64,000 bases of DNA from Ferrimicrobium sp. GTDB lineage: Bacteria > Actinomycetota > Acidimicrobiia > Acidimicrobiales > Acidimicrobiaceae. A program made the translations under genes and the position numbers. The notes under the pieces are model-generated. The model was not told the origin of the DNA and did no database searches. It was given only the letters and a program-made list of their open reading frames with translations. The stretch is taken from contig NZ_DAHXOI010000001.1 in assembly GCF_027364955.1 (NCBI RefSeq), forward strand, positions 332,995-396,994. The letters are read 5' to 3'. This document shows, piece by piece, positions 51,926-61,571 of this stretch; position 1 is the first letter of the stretch; each line of letters starts with the position of its first letter.

Positions 51926-52630
51926 CTAGTCTGATTCCCAGATAGCCATGTCGTGGGCAAACACGACTCGTCGTGGATCGAAAGCCTCGACGAGCGCCAT
52001 CCAAGGTGGTATTGGTGCCAATCCTTTACCTTCCTGGTTGAAGATTTGTTGGGCGAGATGCGCACTGGCGAACTCCGAGGCAAAGTCCGTAGCTTGACCA
52101 GCGATGAGCAACGTTCCATCTTCGCATTCGGCCACGAGCGACTGGTGACCAACACTGTGGCCAGGCGTTGGCACGAGGGTGATGCCCGTGGCGATTTCAG
52201 CCCTGCCATCGATCACCTCGTAGCGAGCGCCAGGGAAGTCGATGAGTGCCTCCATCGTGTAATCTGGTCCGCGTGCGCATTGGAGTTCACTCGCTTGCAC
52301 CCACACGTGACGGTGCCCAAAGAGTGGATTTGCGCCACAGTGATCGAAGTGCAGATGGCTGTTCGCGATGGCATCGATGTGAGCGAGGGTAGAACCGACG
52401 CCGTGGAGTGTCGACTCCAGGGAGATGCGATGCGGTCGATAGTGTGCCTCGGTCTCAGGATCGACTGCACCGATCCCCGTGTCAAAGAGCATCGTGATCT
52501 CGGGGTGGTAGATGAGGTAGGCATAGACTGGCTCGACCCTGGGCTCTCCGTTCGCTGTTTCGCTTCCTGGTCGCACCACATAACCCATATCTAGCCGGTG
52601 GATATCGCTTTGGCGGAGTGATCCCTTCAT
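51926..52630 (-). CDS. MBL-fold hydrolase, N-acyl-homoserine-lactonase-like
   Basis: This 234-residue MBL protein has a complete metal motif SHLHFDHCGANPLF, later PTPGHSVGHQSL, LLIAGQATD and FAHDMAIWE. The size and the N-terminal DMGYVVRPG...VEPVYAYLI pattern match the AHL lactonase (AiiA/AttM) type, which opens lactones. It may degrade quorum-sensing lactones or, given the context, aromatic lactones. It is convergent with the hydroxylase gene. Its ATG at 52630 has only GGGCGG immediately before it. Confidence 0.85.
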   Translation of the reverse strand: MKGSLRQSDIHRLDMGYVVRPGSETANGEPRVEPVYAYLIYHPEITMLFDTGIGAVDPETEAHYRPHRISLESTLHGVGSTLAHIDAIANSHLHFDHCGANPLFGHRHVWVQASELQCARGPDYTMEALIDFPGARYEVIDGRAEIATGITLVPTPGHSVGHQSLVAECEDGTLLIAGQATDFASEFASAHLAQQIFNQEGKGLAPIPPWMALVEAFDPRRVVFAHDMAIWESD

Positions 52631-52955
52631 CCGCCCTAGTGTAGCTGTCGACGGCTCCGTGGATCATAGGCTAAGGAGAGGACGTAGGGTGTCGTTTGAG
52701 GGCTGATAGGGTTGGTTGCCTGACCATCTGGCCTCTGGAATCCGTTACCTTAGCCTGGATCCACCGACGCACCCCGGTTTCGGGGTGAGGCGGTGGTCCT
52801 GAGGTCGTGATTGTGTGCCGTTGAGCTAACCCATGGCTCTGGATCGGAGCTGACCCATGGTTAGGCGTGGTGGGCTAAGGATCTGATTTGGTGTTTCATT
52901 TGTGACAGCGCCTGGAGGGTGTTCTTTTGACCGCGCTTGGAGTCGGGGTAGTTCC
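52631..52955. other. Intergenic region (325 nt) left of the IS1380 transposase gene
   Basis: No gene is seen. It holds an extended hairpin (52761-52796) and probably the left IS end, whose terminal repeat I could not define. Confidence 0.5.
52761..52796. terminator. Two-tier hairpin CCACCG-N3-CACCCCG-GTTT-CGGGGTG-N3-CGGTGG
   Basis: The outer arms (52761-52766 and 52791-52796) and inner arms (52770-52776 and 52781-52787) are perfectly complementary, with a GTTT loop. There is no T-tract on either side. It lies between the transposase stop and the lactonase start, so it may insulate neighbouring genes from transposase transcripts. Confidence 0.45.
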
Positions 52956-54350
52956 CTAGATGGGAACTGGTTCGAGTGCTCGAAGGGTGATGAGTGCTCT
53001 CATGAAGGCCTTGGCCCATGGCCAGCGGGCCGGGGTACGAAGTGTGATCTTCCCCGATCGGTTGACGAGGCGTCCCGCGAGAGCGATGAAGTTTCTCCGA
53101 AAGCTACGAGCGATAACCATGGATTCACTCGGAGTGATCTCACCAAGGTAGCTCACCTGACGGATCAGGTTATGGGCAAGGATCGCATGGGAGAGCCAGG
53201 CACTGTTGGCATCAAACTTACCCGAGGGGATGTGTTCTAGTCCTGCCCCCTCCTTGAGATCTTTGATGGAGAGTTCAACCCGTGCTCGGTTCCGATGGAA
53301 CTGATCTATCTCAACGGCACAACCCTTGAGGTCAGTAACAAAGCCGAAGTGACGCCAGTTAGGGAAGAGCTCTGCCTGGTCACCAATAAGGCGGGTATGA
53401 CGGATGATGAGACGTCTGCCCTTATAGGTAGTCTGGGCTACTTGGGCCTCACCATTGTCGGTATAGTCAATCGGTATCCAAGCATCGGAATCGATGGCCT
53501 CTATCAGCGACTTTATCCCCTTGGCGTTGGCATGGACCGCCATGGTGTAGGACACTCCTAGTCGTTCTAGTTCCTTTAACGTCGCCTCTGATTGGTACCC
53601 AGAGTCAAAGCGGATGGTGATCTTGCCAGTCGCCCCGGCTCTGCGGCACCTGGGGATGAGCTCTTGGACAAAGCGCTTGGTTCCTCTCTGGGTGTTGGCT
53701 GAACCCTTTCGCATGCGACCATGGAGTACCTCACCGGTGTCAGAGCGAACCGCGAGGATGGGGTGATAGCCGAGCTTCTTGGTATAGCCATAGGCAGCTC
53801 CTTGCTTGTTGTACCCAGAGACCTCACAGATCGTAGAGTCGATGTCGATCACCATTGGATCATCTCCTGGAGCCAGACCCATTCCCCAAGCACGGGTGAG
53901 CTCTGCCTCAATCACCTCATCTAATTGACGGACATAACAGGAGGTGAAGGAACGAAGGTAGGTACCAAGGGTTGAGGGAGCAGCAACGTGAAAGGGAAGA
54001 ACCTTCGATGATGCCCCGGCGCGCAACATATCTGCATGATCAATATGGGAGGCACCCGCGACCATCGCATGAACCAACGTCAGTGACTTACCCGCTGGAT
54101 TGGCTCCACCTACGCGACCAGTGAGATCGACTCGTTCAGAGATGAGAGCATCGAGACCAAGCTTGGAGGCAAGGGTGGAGACCAATACAAGTCCCGCATT
54201 AGCGACCAGATTCTCATCGTCGAAACTGACTTCGATACCGTCTGGAGTCTGGTAAGATCGTGTCACAGAAAGTGTTCTCCTTGAGTGGTAGTTTCGGATG
54301 GTTTGTAACTCCTATTCTACCAGCTCAGGGGGCACTTTCTTCAGTTTTGG
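52900..54350 (-). mobile_element. IS1380-family insertion sequence (ends approximate)
   Basis: The element comprises at least the transposase gene plus flanks. I searched both flanks for matching inverted terminal repeats by eye and did not find a convincing pair, so the boundaries given are only approximate. The AT-rich stretch before 54330 (TTTGTAACTCCTATTCTACC) is probably inside or next to the right end. Confidence 0.6.
52956..54266 (-). CDS. IS1380-family transposase
   Basis: This 436-residue DDE transposase (DDE_Tnp_1 group) has catalytic-region landmarks VIDIDSTICEVSGYNKQGAAYGYTKKLGYHP (outlined), RFDSGYQSEATLKEL and the later NRARVELSIKDLKEGAGLEHIPSGKFDANSAWL segment (outlined), whose E is the third acidic residue. 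The layout matches IS1380. The frame is intact, so the element may be active. The start is GTG 54266 with AAGGAG upstream. It is inserted between complete genes, and no interrupted gene was recognised. Confidence 0.93.
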   Translation of the reverse strand: MTRSYQTPDGIEVSFDDENLVANAGLVLVSTLASKLGLDALISERVDLTGRVGGANPAGKSLTLVHAMVAGASHIDHADMLRAGASSKVLPFHVAAPSTLGTYLRSFTSCYVRQLDEVIEAELTRAWGMGLAPGDDPMVIDIDSTICEVSGYNKQGAAYGYTKKLGYHPILAVRSDTGEVLHGRMRKGSANTQRGTKRFVQELIPRCRRAGATGKITIRFDSGYQSEATLKELERLGVSYTMAVHANAKGIKSLIEAIDSDAWIPIDYTDNGEAQVAQTTYKGRRLIIRHTRLIGDQAELFPNWRHFGFVTDLKGCAVEIDQFHRNRARVELSIKDLKEGAGLEHIPSGKFDANSAWLSHAILAHNLIRQVSYLGEITPSESMVIARSFRRNFIALAGRLVNRSGKITLRTPARWPWAKAFMRALITLRALEPVPI

Positions 54351-54402
54351 AGGACTAATTCCCAGAGTCGGTCGGTGCTTCTAGGCTTAGAGACTACTAC
54401 TT

Positions 54403-55674
54403 GTGACCAGTCCTCACCGACCAGCATCCCATGGCATCCCACGCCCTAGAGTCTGGGCACCGCTGCACTATCCAGGCTTTGCAACGCTGTTCATCGGGTA
54501 TTCAGTCTCCTCTCTTGGCAACGGAATGAGCGCAGTCGCGGTTGCTTGGCTCGCCATAGAGCTTGCCCATGGCCACGGTGCGGGATTATTGATTGGAGAA
54601 GCAGTAGCGGCCTACACGCTGCCAGGTGTCCTTGTGGCACTAGGCGCGAGCCGAGTTCTGAAGTGTCTCGACCCTCGCCTCATCATTTTGGTCGATGCAA
54701 TCTTTCGAGCCGTGTCACTCGCTCTGATTGCTGGCCTTGCACTTACTGACACTCTATCACCTATTCTCTACGTCTCTCTTCTCGGATGCTCCTCCCTCTT
54801 TGGCCTGCTCGGTATCGCTGGCGACCTGGCTGCCACTACTGAGCTGTTGCCGTCCGAACTGCATGTCGCGGCAAACTCCTTGAACTCGGTAACAAGCTTC
54901 TCAGCTAGCATCGGCGGGCCTGCAGTTGCTGGCGTGCTCATCGCAGCGCTAGGACCAGGTTTAGTCTTTGCAATCGACGCCGCCACCTACGTCTTGCTAG
55001 CAGGAGCAGTTCTCGCGAGCCGGAGGTACCAACCACCTACTCCCATCGTCAAGAGCTCGTCCGCTGGTATTCGCGACGGTCTGCGTGCACTATGGCGCTT
55101 CCCGGCACTTGGTGCCATCACTCTACTCTGTGTCATCTTTTATGGCCTCTATGGACCCGTCGAGGTCGCCGTGCCGCTCTATGTCTCCTCCGTCTTGCAC
55201 GCGAGTGCCAGCGTGCTCGGCGGCTATTGGACCGTCTTCGCGCTCGGAGCTACCCTTGACGCTCTCGGTGCTACGTCGATTCAGCGTTTTGGCCTATGGC
55301 GAATGACCATCGCTGCCGTCGCAGCCTGGGGTGTCTGCCTCATTCCCCTTGGCTTCACTACCTCGGCAGTGATCGGATTTATCGCCATGTCGGTAGGTGG
55401 TCTCGTCTATGGGCCCTTCATTCCACTGAAGAAGACAATCATTCAGCGAAGTGCACCTGGGGAACTTCTAACCCAAGTCGCGGCTGCAAGTGGCGTCTTC
55501 ACAGTGAGCGCCTCACCAGTCGGTGCTGCGCTCGGTGGTCCACTGGTAGCGGCGCTAGGGGCTCGGGCAACCCTTGCCTTCTCCGGTCTCGCCACGGTCA
55601 CCACTGCGTTGGTTGCCGTTGCAGTACTGCTGGCTTACCGAAGGCGCACCAGAAAACTCAGTGGGGACCGGTGA
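54403..55674 (+). CDS. MFS transporter (DHA3-like)
   Basis: This 423-residue permease has about 12 hydrophobic segments and the pattern of DHA3/MefA-like drug exporters: FATLFIGYSVSSLGNGMSAVAVAWLA at TM1, LLPSELHVAANSLNSVTSFSASIGGPAVAGVL in the TM5 region (outlined), and VYGPFIPLKKTIIQRSAPGELLTQVAAASGVF. The substrate is unknown. The start is GTG 54403, 136 nt from the transposase start on the opposite strand, so an IS-borne promoter could affect it. The 3' end faces the MocR gene. Confidence 0.85.
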   Translation: MTSPHRPASHGIPRPRVWAPLHYPGFATLFIGYSVSSLGNGMSAVAVAWLAIELAHGHGAGLLIGEAVAAYTLPGVLVALGASRVLKCLDPRLIILVDAIFRAVSLALIAGLALTDTLSPILYVSLLGCSSLFGLLGIAGDLAATTELLPSELHVAANSLNSVTSFSASIGGPAVAGVLIAALGPGLVFAIDAATYVLLAGAVLASRRYQPPTPIVKSSSAGIRDGLRALWRFPALGAITLLCVIFYGLYGPVEVAVPLYVSSVLHASASVLGGYWTVFALGATLDALGATSIQRFGLWRMTIAAVAAWGVCLIPLGFTTSAVIGFIAMSVGGLVYGPFIPLKKTIIQRSAPGELLTQVAAASGVFTVSASPVGAALGGPLVAALGARATLAFSGLATVTTALVAVAVLLAYRRRTRKLSGDR

Positions 55675-56002
55675 TGCCACGCCATAGCGAGGTCACACGC
55701 CCCTGTCTGCCGAGAATACCCTGATCAACCGAGAACAGTCAACCGATATCACAGGTGGGCTATTGGAAGGCACCTTTCCGATGCTTCTTCTTGGTGCAGC
55801 GAATGCCCCACCTCGCAATTGTCTCAAGCGCCCCCTATTCTCGATGGGTGGTTTGTCTCTCGGCAGCTCCTTCCACTCGCCAAGAGAGACGGATCCACTG
55901 AATCGCCCCGCCAAAGCTCCCAAAGTTATGAGGAGATCCATTGATCACGTCGACAACGCATGTGGCTTATAGGACGAACCTTAATCCATCGGACAACAGT
56001 AT
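55675..56002. other. Intergenic region (328 nt), no gene seen
   Basis: This is convergent space between the MFS permease and the MocR-type regulator. No credible open frame or strong hairpin was noted. Confidence 0.5.
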
Positions 56003-57484
56003 CTATACCAGAGGGCCACCAACTGGCGGGGTAAACCTCCAGCCACTATCCACGTCGGCCATAACCGAACTCAGGCGCCCAACTGCGACGAGAAGATCTG
56101 GAGCTGGGAGTGTGAAAGGTATCCGAAGACAGTTCTCAAATGCCCCTGAGAGTCCAAACCGGGCTCCAACTGCCAGTCGAACCTGGTAGCTCTCCGCCCT
56201 GGCCACGACGAGCGTGCTGACCGGTTTGCCCAAGTCGATCCAGAGCGAGACGCCACCGGGCGGTACCGGGAATTGCCATCGTGGGAGGCGAGTGTGGAGG
56301 GCATCGACCAAGGTATCGCGCTGCACGCGAAGCGCCTCTCTCCTCGAATTCAGCAGATCCCGCCCTCCTCGGAGAAGCTCCACAGCAAGCAGTTGATCGA
56401 CGACCGGACTCGACATGTCAACGCTGGCCCGAGTCTCTACCAGCTGCACAATCACCGCGCGATCTGCTCGCACCCACCCCACCCGCAGGCCAGCCCAATA
56501 GGACTTACTCATGGATCCAATAGAGATCACACGCCTATCGCCTCCAAAGCTTGCTAACGGAGCAACGGCCGGAGCATCCTCTAAACCCAGCTCCACAAAG
56601 CTCTCATCAACGAGCAGATAGGCACCACTCTCACCAGCTGCGCGCACCAGCGCTTCGCGTTCTACTGCTCCGAGAAGTCTCCCTGTTGGGTTGTGGAAAT
56701 CAGCAATCAAATACACGAGTTTTGGCAAGACCTGGCGTATCGCGTGGGAAAGACCCGTCTGGTCGTGATCCAATCCAACGTCGATCACCCGCGATCGATA
56801 CCGACGCAGCACATCCAACACCCCAGGGTACGTAGGCGTCTCGATTATGACTGGGTCAAGAGGGTCACTGAAGGTCTCGACAACCAGTGAGATCGCCTGC
56901 TGAGCACCGCTCACAATGGCAATCTGTTCCACGGAGGTCTCAAGGCCACGACGACAGTACTCATCAGCAACAGCCTCGCGTAAGGGTAACAGCCCTTGAG
57001 GGGCATAGCCATGGTGAGTGAGATGGTACGGCAGTGCCTCGAGCACACCGACCATCGCGGATGCGATGCGTGGATCACCAGGCATGGCCGCGACAGCAAG
57101 ATCGAGCCAGCCGGAGTCCTGTGCTACCGCGGGTCCCCATACAGCACCCTGTCGGCTTCTCCCTACCGGCAGTTGAGTCACGCTACCTCCACCATGATGG
57201 CTCACGAGGAATCCTTCATCTCTTAGCATTGCATACGCGGAGGAGACGGTTCGTCGGCTCACATGCAACTCCACGGCTAGTGAGCGTTCGCCGGGCAGAC
57301 GAACGCTATTGGGGATTCGGCCATCAAGAATGAGCGAGCGAATGCCCAACGCTAGACGGGCATAGAGTGGACCCTTGTGACCTGCCAATGGCCAATCGCC
57401 AAGGCTCTTCGCGAGCTGATAACCCGGTACTACCCTTGTTTTAGATGCCACATGATTCCAAGTGGATCCTAATTGAGTATCCAT
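56003..57484 (-). CDS. MocR-type GntR/aminotransferase transcriptional regulator (YczR-like)
   Basis: This 493-residue regulator has an N-terminal GntR winged helix (about 38-105: YARLALGIRSLILDG, RLPGERSLAVELHVSRRTVSSAYAMLRDEGFL outlined) and a C-terminal fold-type I aminotransferase domain. Its PLP lysine is in SIGSMSKSYWAGLRVGW (about residue 315), and VIIETPTYPG and NPTGRLL are present. MocR proteins sense PLP or amine ligands. It is divergent from a YczE-family gene, a widespread regulator-target pair. The ATG at 57484 leaves only 19 nt between the genes; a GTG at 57451 would leave 52 nt. Confidence 0.92.
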   Translation of the reverse strand: MDTQLGSTWNHVASKTRVVPGYQLAKSLGDWPLAGHKGPLYARLALGIRSLILDGRIPNSVRLPGERSLAVELHVSRRTVSSAYAMLRDEGFLVSHHGGGSVTQLPVGRSRQGAVWGPAVAQDSGWLDLAVAAMPGDPRIASAMVGVLEALPYHLTHHGYAPQGLLPLREAVADEYCRRGLETSVEQIAIVSGAQQAISLVVETFSDPLDPVIIETPTYPGVLDVLRRYRSRVIDVGLDHDQTGLSHAIRQVLPKLVYLIADFHNPTGRLLGAVEREALVRAAGESGAYLLVDESFVELGLEDAPAVAPLASFGGDRRVISIGSMSKSYWAGLRVGWVRADRAVIVQLVETRASVDMSSPVVDQLLAVELLRGGRDLLNSRREALRVQRDTLVDALHTRLPRWQFPVPPGGVSLWIDLGKPVSTLVVARAESYQVRLAVGARFGLSGAFENCLRIPFTLPAPDLLVAVGRLSSVMADVDSGWRFTPPVGGPLV

Positions 57485-57503
57485 AATAACTTACAATAGT
57501 CTC

Positions 57504-58175
57504 ATGAGTGTCGAACATCCCGAGGTTCCACTGTCCAAGTGGTTCAGACGAGTGCTTTCGGGCATAATTGCACCCGTCCCCCAAGACCGTCGCACCCGAA
57601 GATTGATCCAGCTCCTCACTGGACTCGTCCTCTATGGGGTGAGTGATTCGATGCTTGTAATCGCAAGGCTTGGTCTTGATCCCTGGGACGTCCTCAATCA
57701 GGGGCTCTCCCGGCAAACCGGTATCCCAATTGGCACTTGGGCGATCCTGGTTGGGCTGGTAGTGCTGACACTCTGGATTCCACTCCATCAAAGACCAGGT
57801 CTCGGCACCCTGGCGAACGTGGCTCTCATCGGTTCAACGATGGATTTGGTGCTTTGGCTTGCCCCTCATGCTCATGGCGATAGTCGATGGATTGTCATGC
57901 CCCTCGCGGTGGCCCTGAATGGTCTTGCGACCGGTCTCTACATCGGTGCCACACTCGGGCCGGGCCCTCGCGATGGGCTCATGCTCGCAATTGCAGCTCG
58001 AGGACACAGTATCCGAGTGACCCGGACCTCGATCGAGGGAACAGTACTTATCGTGGGATGGCTTTTAGGAGGTCAGGTGGGCTTTGGTACCCTCACCTAC
58101 GCGATCGCGATTGGGCCACTCGTGCACCTACTCATCCCACTCCTGCGACTCAAATCGTCTCCCTCCTCCCAGTAA
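57504..58175 (+). CDS. YczE/YitT-family membrane protein
   Basis: This 223-residue membrane protein has five or so hydrophobic segments and the family features LVLYGVSDSMLVIARLGLDPWDVLNQGLS (outlined), IPIGTWAILVGLVVL, and GLATGLYIGATLGPGPRDGLMLAIA. Members are poorly characterised integral membrane proteins, often controlled by a divergent MocR regulator as here. TACAAT ends 6 nt before the ATG and no ribosome binding site is visible, so the transcript may be leaderless. Confidence 0.88.
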   Translation: MSVEHPEVPLSKWFRRVLSGIIAPVPQDRRTRRLIQLLTGLVLYGVSDSMLVIARLGLDPWDVLNQGLSRQTGIPIGTWAILVGLVVLTLWIPLHQRPGLGTLANVALIGSTMDLVLWLAPHAHGDSRWIVMPLAVALNGLATGLYIGATLGPGPRDGLMLAIAARGHSIRVTRTSIEGTVLIVGWLLGGQVGFGTLTYAIAIGPLVHLLIPLLRLKSSPSSQ

Positions 58176-58695
58176 CCTGATGGGCCCGCCGTAGGTCTAT
58201 GGGTGAGTGATGCACGATTATTCTCGACATTCTGGCCCGGATCGGATGATCTGATGGGTCTCCCGTGCCACCTCCACCGGAAGCGGCTAGGTGCGATGAC
58301 CGATTACCCCTCCCGCACCCACTTCGCGCACATTAGCGATCGAAACACCCCGGGACCCAGCAACTCAACGATGATCTCCCTCCCGTCAAGAACGCAAGAT
58401 CCAAAAGCATCGACCCGTTCGCTCTGACATCTTCGAGTGCAACTACCATACGAACTCCTTGAGTTGGCCAGGGTTGGCTCACCGCATCTGGGGACCATCC
58501 AGACTTGTTGACATGGCACGGTTCTCGACCGTTAGCCTCTTAGAGAGGATGTATCGCAGTGTACCAGCGTTGTACGGAAATATCGCGCTTGGTTGAGACG
58601 CCTTGAGTTCCGCTCCTGGATGGGCTATGCTCCACTAACGAAAGCATAAAATCAGACGGGCGCCTACCCAGCCGACCTTTCGGAAAGGAGTCGCT
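58176..58695. other. Intergenic region (520 nt), no gene seen
   Basis: Open frames here are short and unlike known proteins. Just before the downstream gene, CCTTT-CGG-AAAGG (58676-58688) could form a small hairpin that includes the AAAGG of its ribosome binding site. Confidence 0.5.
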
Positions 58696-59742
58696 ATGTG
58701 CGACGACACCGTAGAGCACCATCATTCCTCGCACCAGGAGTCTACTCTTCGAAGACCTCTCGACAAGGGTATAGCTCTCCGAGGTGTTGACGGCGTTCGT
58801 GTCTTCACGCTGGTGGACAACTATGGCGATATGTTCGCCCCCTCCGAGGATGTAATCAAAAGGCACCATATCATTCATCCCGTTCCTGCCGAGTCAACGG
58901 CTGAGGGCTATACTCACATTCCGCTGAGAGCAGAGCATGGCTACTCTGCCCTGGTCACCATCGACGATGGGCCCCACACCTACCGCATACTTTTCGATAC
59001 CGGGATCTCGCCAGATGGATTGGTCCACAACATGTCCCTCCTCGATCTCGATCCTCGAGATATCGACATCATCGTGTTGAGCCACGGACACTTCGACCAC
59101 ACCGGAGGGCTCGTGGGCCTCGTCGAGAAGCTCGGCGGTAAGAACCTACCGCTCATCCTTCATCCAGACTCCTTCAACGTCCGACGCCTCCATACGAAGG
59201 AGGGAATTATACCAATACCGACTCCATCACGCAGTTACCTCGCGGCATCCATGATTGACGTGATCGAAGAGCCTCAGCCGAGTTACCTCTTTAACGGGGC
59301 ACTCCTTGTTACCGGGGAGATACAACGAACAACCCCCTTTGAACACGGGTTTCCAGTTCAAGAGCGTTTTGACGGGCAGGATTGGATAGGTGATGCTCTT
59401 GTGCTCGACGATCAAGCGATGGTCATCAATATCAAGAACCAGGGTCTCGTTGTGATCACCGGTTGTGGTCATGCAGGGATTATCAACACCCTCAACTACG
59501 CAACCCGCCTCACTGGAGAATCCAACATCGCAGCGGTGATCGGAGGGTTCCACCTATCAGGAACTGACTTCGCGCCCAGCATCCCAAAGGTCATCGAGGC
59601 CTTCGACGTCCTAAAGCCCAAGCGGATCCTCCCCGCGCACTGCACTGGCATGTCGGCAACAATTGCGATTGCACAGGCCTTTCCTGAGCGTTTTTTCGCC
59701 AACACCGTCGGAAGCGAGATGATCATCGCCGCCGGTTCGTAG
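58696..59742 (+). CDS. MBL-fold hydrolase, dihydropteroate-synthase-related (DHPPS-like) family
   Basis: This 348-residue metallo-hydrolase has a complete H-x-H-x-D-H motif, SHGHFDHTGGL (about residue 135), ITGCGHAGIINTL, VIGGFHLSG and LPAHCTG. This pattern fits the subgroup related to archaeal 7,8-dihydropterin-6-methyl-4-(beta-D-ribofuranosyl)-aminobenzene-5'-phosphate synthase, whose bacterial members are of unknown function. The N-terminus is His-rich (EHHHSSHQE). GGAAAGGAG precedes ATG 58696. No operon partner is nearby. Confidence 0.85.
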   Translation: MCDDTVEHHHSSHQESTLRRPLDKGIALRGVDGVRVFTLVDNYGDMFAPSEDVIKRHHIIHPVPAESTAEGYTHIPLRAEHGYSALVTIDDGPHTYRILFDTGISPDGLVHNMSLLDLDPRDIDIIVLSHGHFDHTGGLVGLVEKLGGKNLPLILHPDSFNVRRLHTKEGIIPIPTPSRSYLAASMIDVIEEPQPSYLFNGALLVTGEIQRTTPFEHGFPVQERFDGQDWIGDALVLDDQAMVINIKNQGLVVITGCGHAGIINTLNYATRLTGESNIAAVIGGFHLSGTDFAPSIPKVIEAFDVLKPKRILPAHCTGMSATIAIAQAFPERFFANTVGSEMIIAAGS

Positions 59743-60593
59743 CGCGAGCCACCCACAACACCTGCGATTTGACGATCCTTGATCGTAAATACCCTACTGC
59801 ACAGCACTGCATCGGCACTGTTGCATGGGGACAGTTGCATGGGCCCTGATTAGCAAGAGTGCAAGCAGATTACGCGCTCTGCTTCACAAGCTGACGATGC
59901 TGCATAACTCACTCCAAGGTCCATCCATGAAGCGTTACCACCCAAGCTTCGGTCCTGGTTTCGTTGCTCAGACACCTGAGGAATGGCCGTGGTTGTCCGC
60001 CCTCGCGTCACAATCTGGAACCGTCAACCGGATGCAACCGCAGAAAGATCCAGCTGCGAAGAGGGACCTCGCCCCCAGTCGTACTGGTATAACCTGTACA
60101 TGCCTGCTGCCAGCCATCCCCCTAGCGCGCGAGTAGTCCAAAATAAAGCAGGGAAAGACACGACTATTCTGTGGTGAGTCCCCCAACTTCCAGGCGTTAC
60201 AGCCCCCTTTAACTAACATTGGCCCCGGCCAACCGCCTGCCGCCAGAGACTCGATGTGTGACGTTGGACATCACTTGCCATTGGCGAGTCCTAGAGCCTC
60301 AGCTCCTCGTCACGCTCGTAAACTCTCAAACAGGGGCGCGTCCCAACTCACACCTGGGCTCTGCTCGCCACCGGATCATTCTCCCATCGAACTCCGCGAG
60401 GTTCAACAGATGCAGGAAGACGCTAGGTTTGCTCAGGGGAGCTCTCCATGAGTGGTTCGGGCAGTGGCTGGGCACCCAGGAGGCACGATGACGTCAATCA
60501 AAGCCAGCTACTGGTACATGGTACTAGGCATGCAAACTATCTGCTCAACTTGGCAAATCTTTACTGAAGCTATGCCTTGGTAGGCAGAAAACA
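59743..60593. other. Long intergenic region (851 nt), no convincing gene
   Basis: Open frames of 60-103 codons occur but lack ribosome binding sites and recognisable sequence. A cluster of six TGCA tetramers lies at 59798-59904, including TGCACAGCACTGCA (59798-59811) and two GTTGCATGGG copies 14 bp apart. The length suggests degraded or horizontally acquired DNA. Confidence 0.5.
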
Positions 60594-61571
60594 ATGAAGA
60601 CTCCAGCCATCACCCAACCTTTGGGAACCCACAAGTTCATGCGAGCCCTCGTCGCTGGGGTTGCGCTGTGTACAACAGCCTCCGGATTGGCCGCATGTGG
60701 ATCGCTAACGGTAGCACATGATCCACCCCCGGTCTCGGCCCCATCTGCGAGTGCCATCGTTGGCGGCCGCTACGACAGGATCTTGACAGTGGGTAGTTTG
60801 CAAATCTCACCATCTCGAACTGAGATGACCACAAAGAATCTTGGGCTGACCTGGGACCAAGCCGCAAAGCTCTTCGAAGCTACTTCCGAAGTCCAAGGAT
60901 CCCACGCTCAGGCGATCCTTGGCTACGGGCTCGTGACGCTAGGCAACTCAAAGGTACCACCTCCAGGCACCCCACCCCTTGATCACCGTGGCGCGTGGGT
61001 GGGGATCGCATGGGGTGGAGTCACCTCGTGCCCAGCGGCGAATCCGCCGAAAGATTCCACGTCAACTAAGACTGCCTATCGTTCGATCTATACCGCAGTC
61101 GTGATCTATGGTCAGGGTGGGGACGGAGCAGTTGTCTACACCAATCGGGGTACTCCGCCGTGTGGCGGCCCGCTGACCGGGCCAAAACTCGCGACCGCTC
61201 GCGAAGTGCTTTCAGTGCCTTGGCAACCAACATCAGCGTCAGAAGACGGGTCCATCCCCGTTGCCTACCGGGCGCCGAGCTGCGCCGGGCTGTTCTCGAC
61301 CACAGCCGACGGCAATCTGAAGACCGACCTATTCAAGGTTGGTGTCGAAGTCACCGTCCCCTTCGACTACGCCAAGTGTCAAACCATCACCAACACGACC
61401 GATGTCGTTCTCGCTCCACACTCGACTACTCCTGGCACACCCACCGTCCCCCCGCATCCAATCCTTGCTCACGCTCCGACCGGTTTGGTAAAGGTTCTCG
61501 AGGTCGGCGATCTCGTGGACTCCGGTCCACATGCCTCGCCAACCTCCTTGTCTTCGTTATCGATCGATTGA
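60594..61571 (+). CDS. Putative lipoprotein of unknown function
   Basis: This 325-residue protein has a basic N-terminus, a hydrophobic stretch (FMRALVAGVALCTTASG) and a lipobox LAAC-GS at about residues 32-35, so it should be a membrane-anchored lipoprotein. The mature part is Pro/Ser/Thr-rich with scattered cysteines (TSCPAANPP, TPPCGGPL, APSCAGLF, YAKCQT) that could form disulfides. A threonine/proline-rich spacer precedes the C-terminus. I do not recognise a domain. Neighbours give no functional hint. Confidence 0.7.
   Translation: MKTPAITQPLGTHKFMRALVAGVALCTTASGLAACGSLTVAHDPPPVSAPSASAIVGGRYDRILTVGSLQISPSRTEMTTKNLGLTWDQAAKLFEATSEVQGSHAQAILGYGLVTLGNSKVPPPGTPPLDHRGAWVGIAWGGVTSCPAANPPKDSTSTKTAYRSIYTAVVIYGQGGDGAVVYTNRGTPPCGGPLTGPKLATAREVLSVPWQPTSASEDGSIPVAYRAPSCAGLFSTTADGNLKTDLFKVGVEVTVPFDYAKCQTITNTTDVVLAPHSTTPGTPTVPPHPILAHAPTGLVKVLEVGDLVDSGPHASPTSLSSLSID

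Noticed and set aside
59825..60136. 103-codon open frame in the 851-nt gap
   Set aside because: It has no ribosome binding site and no recognisable protein pattern; it is possible but unsupported.
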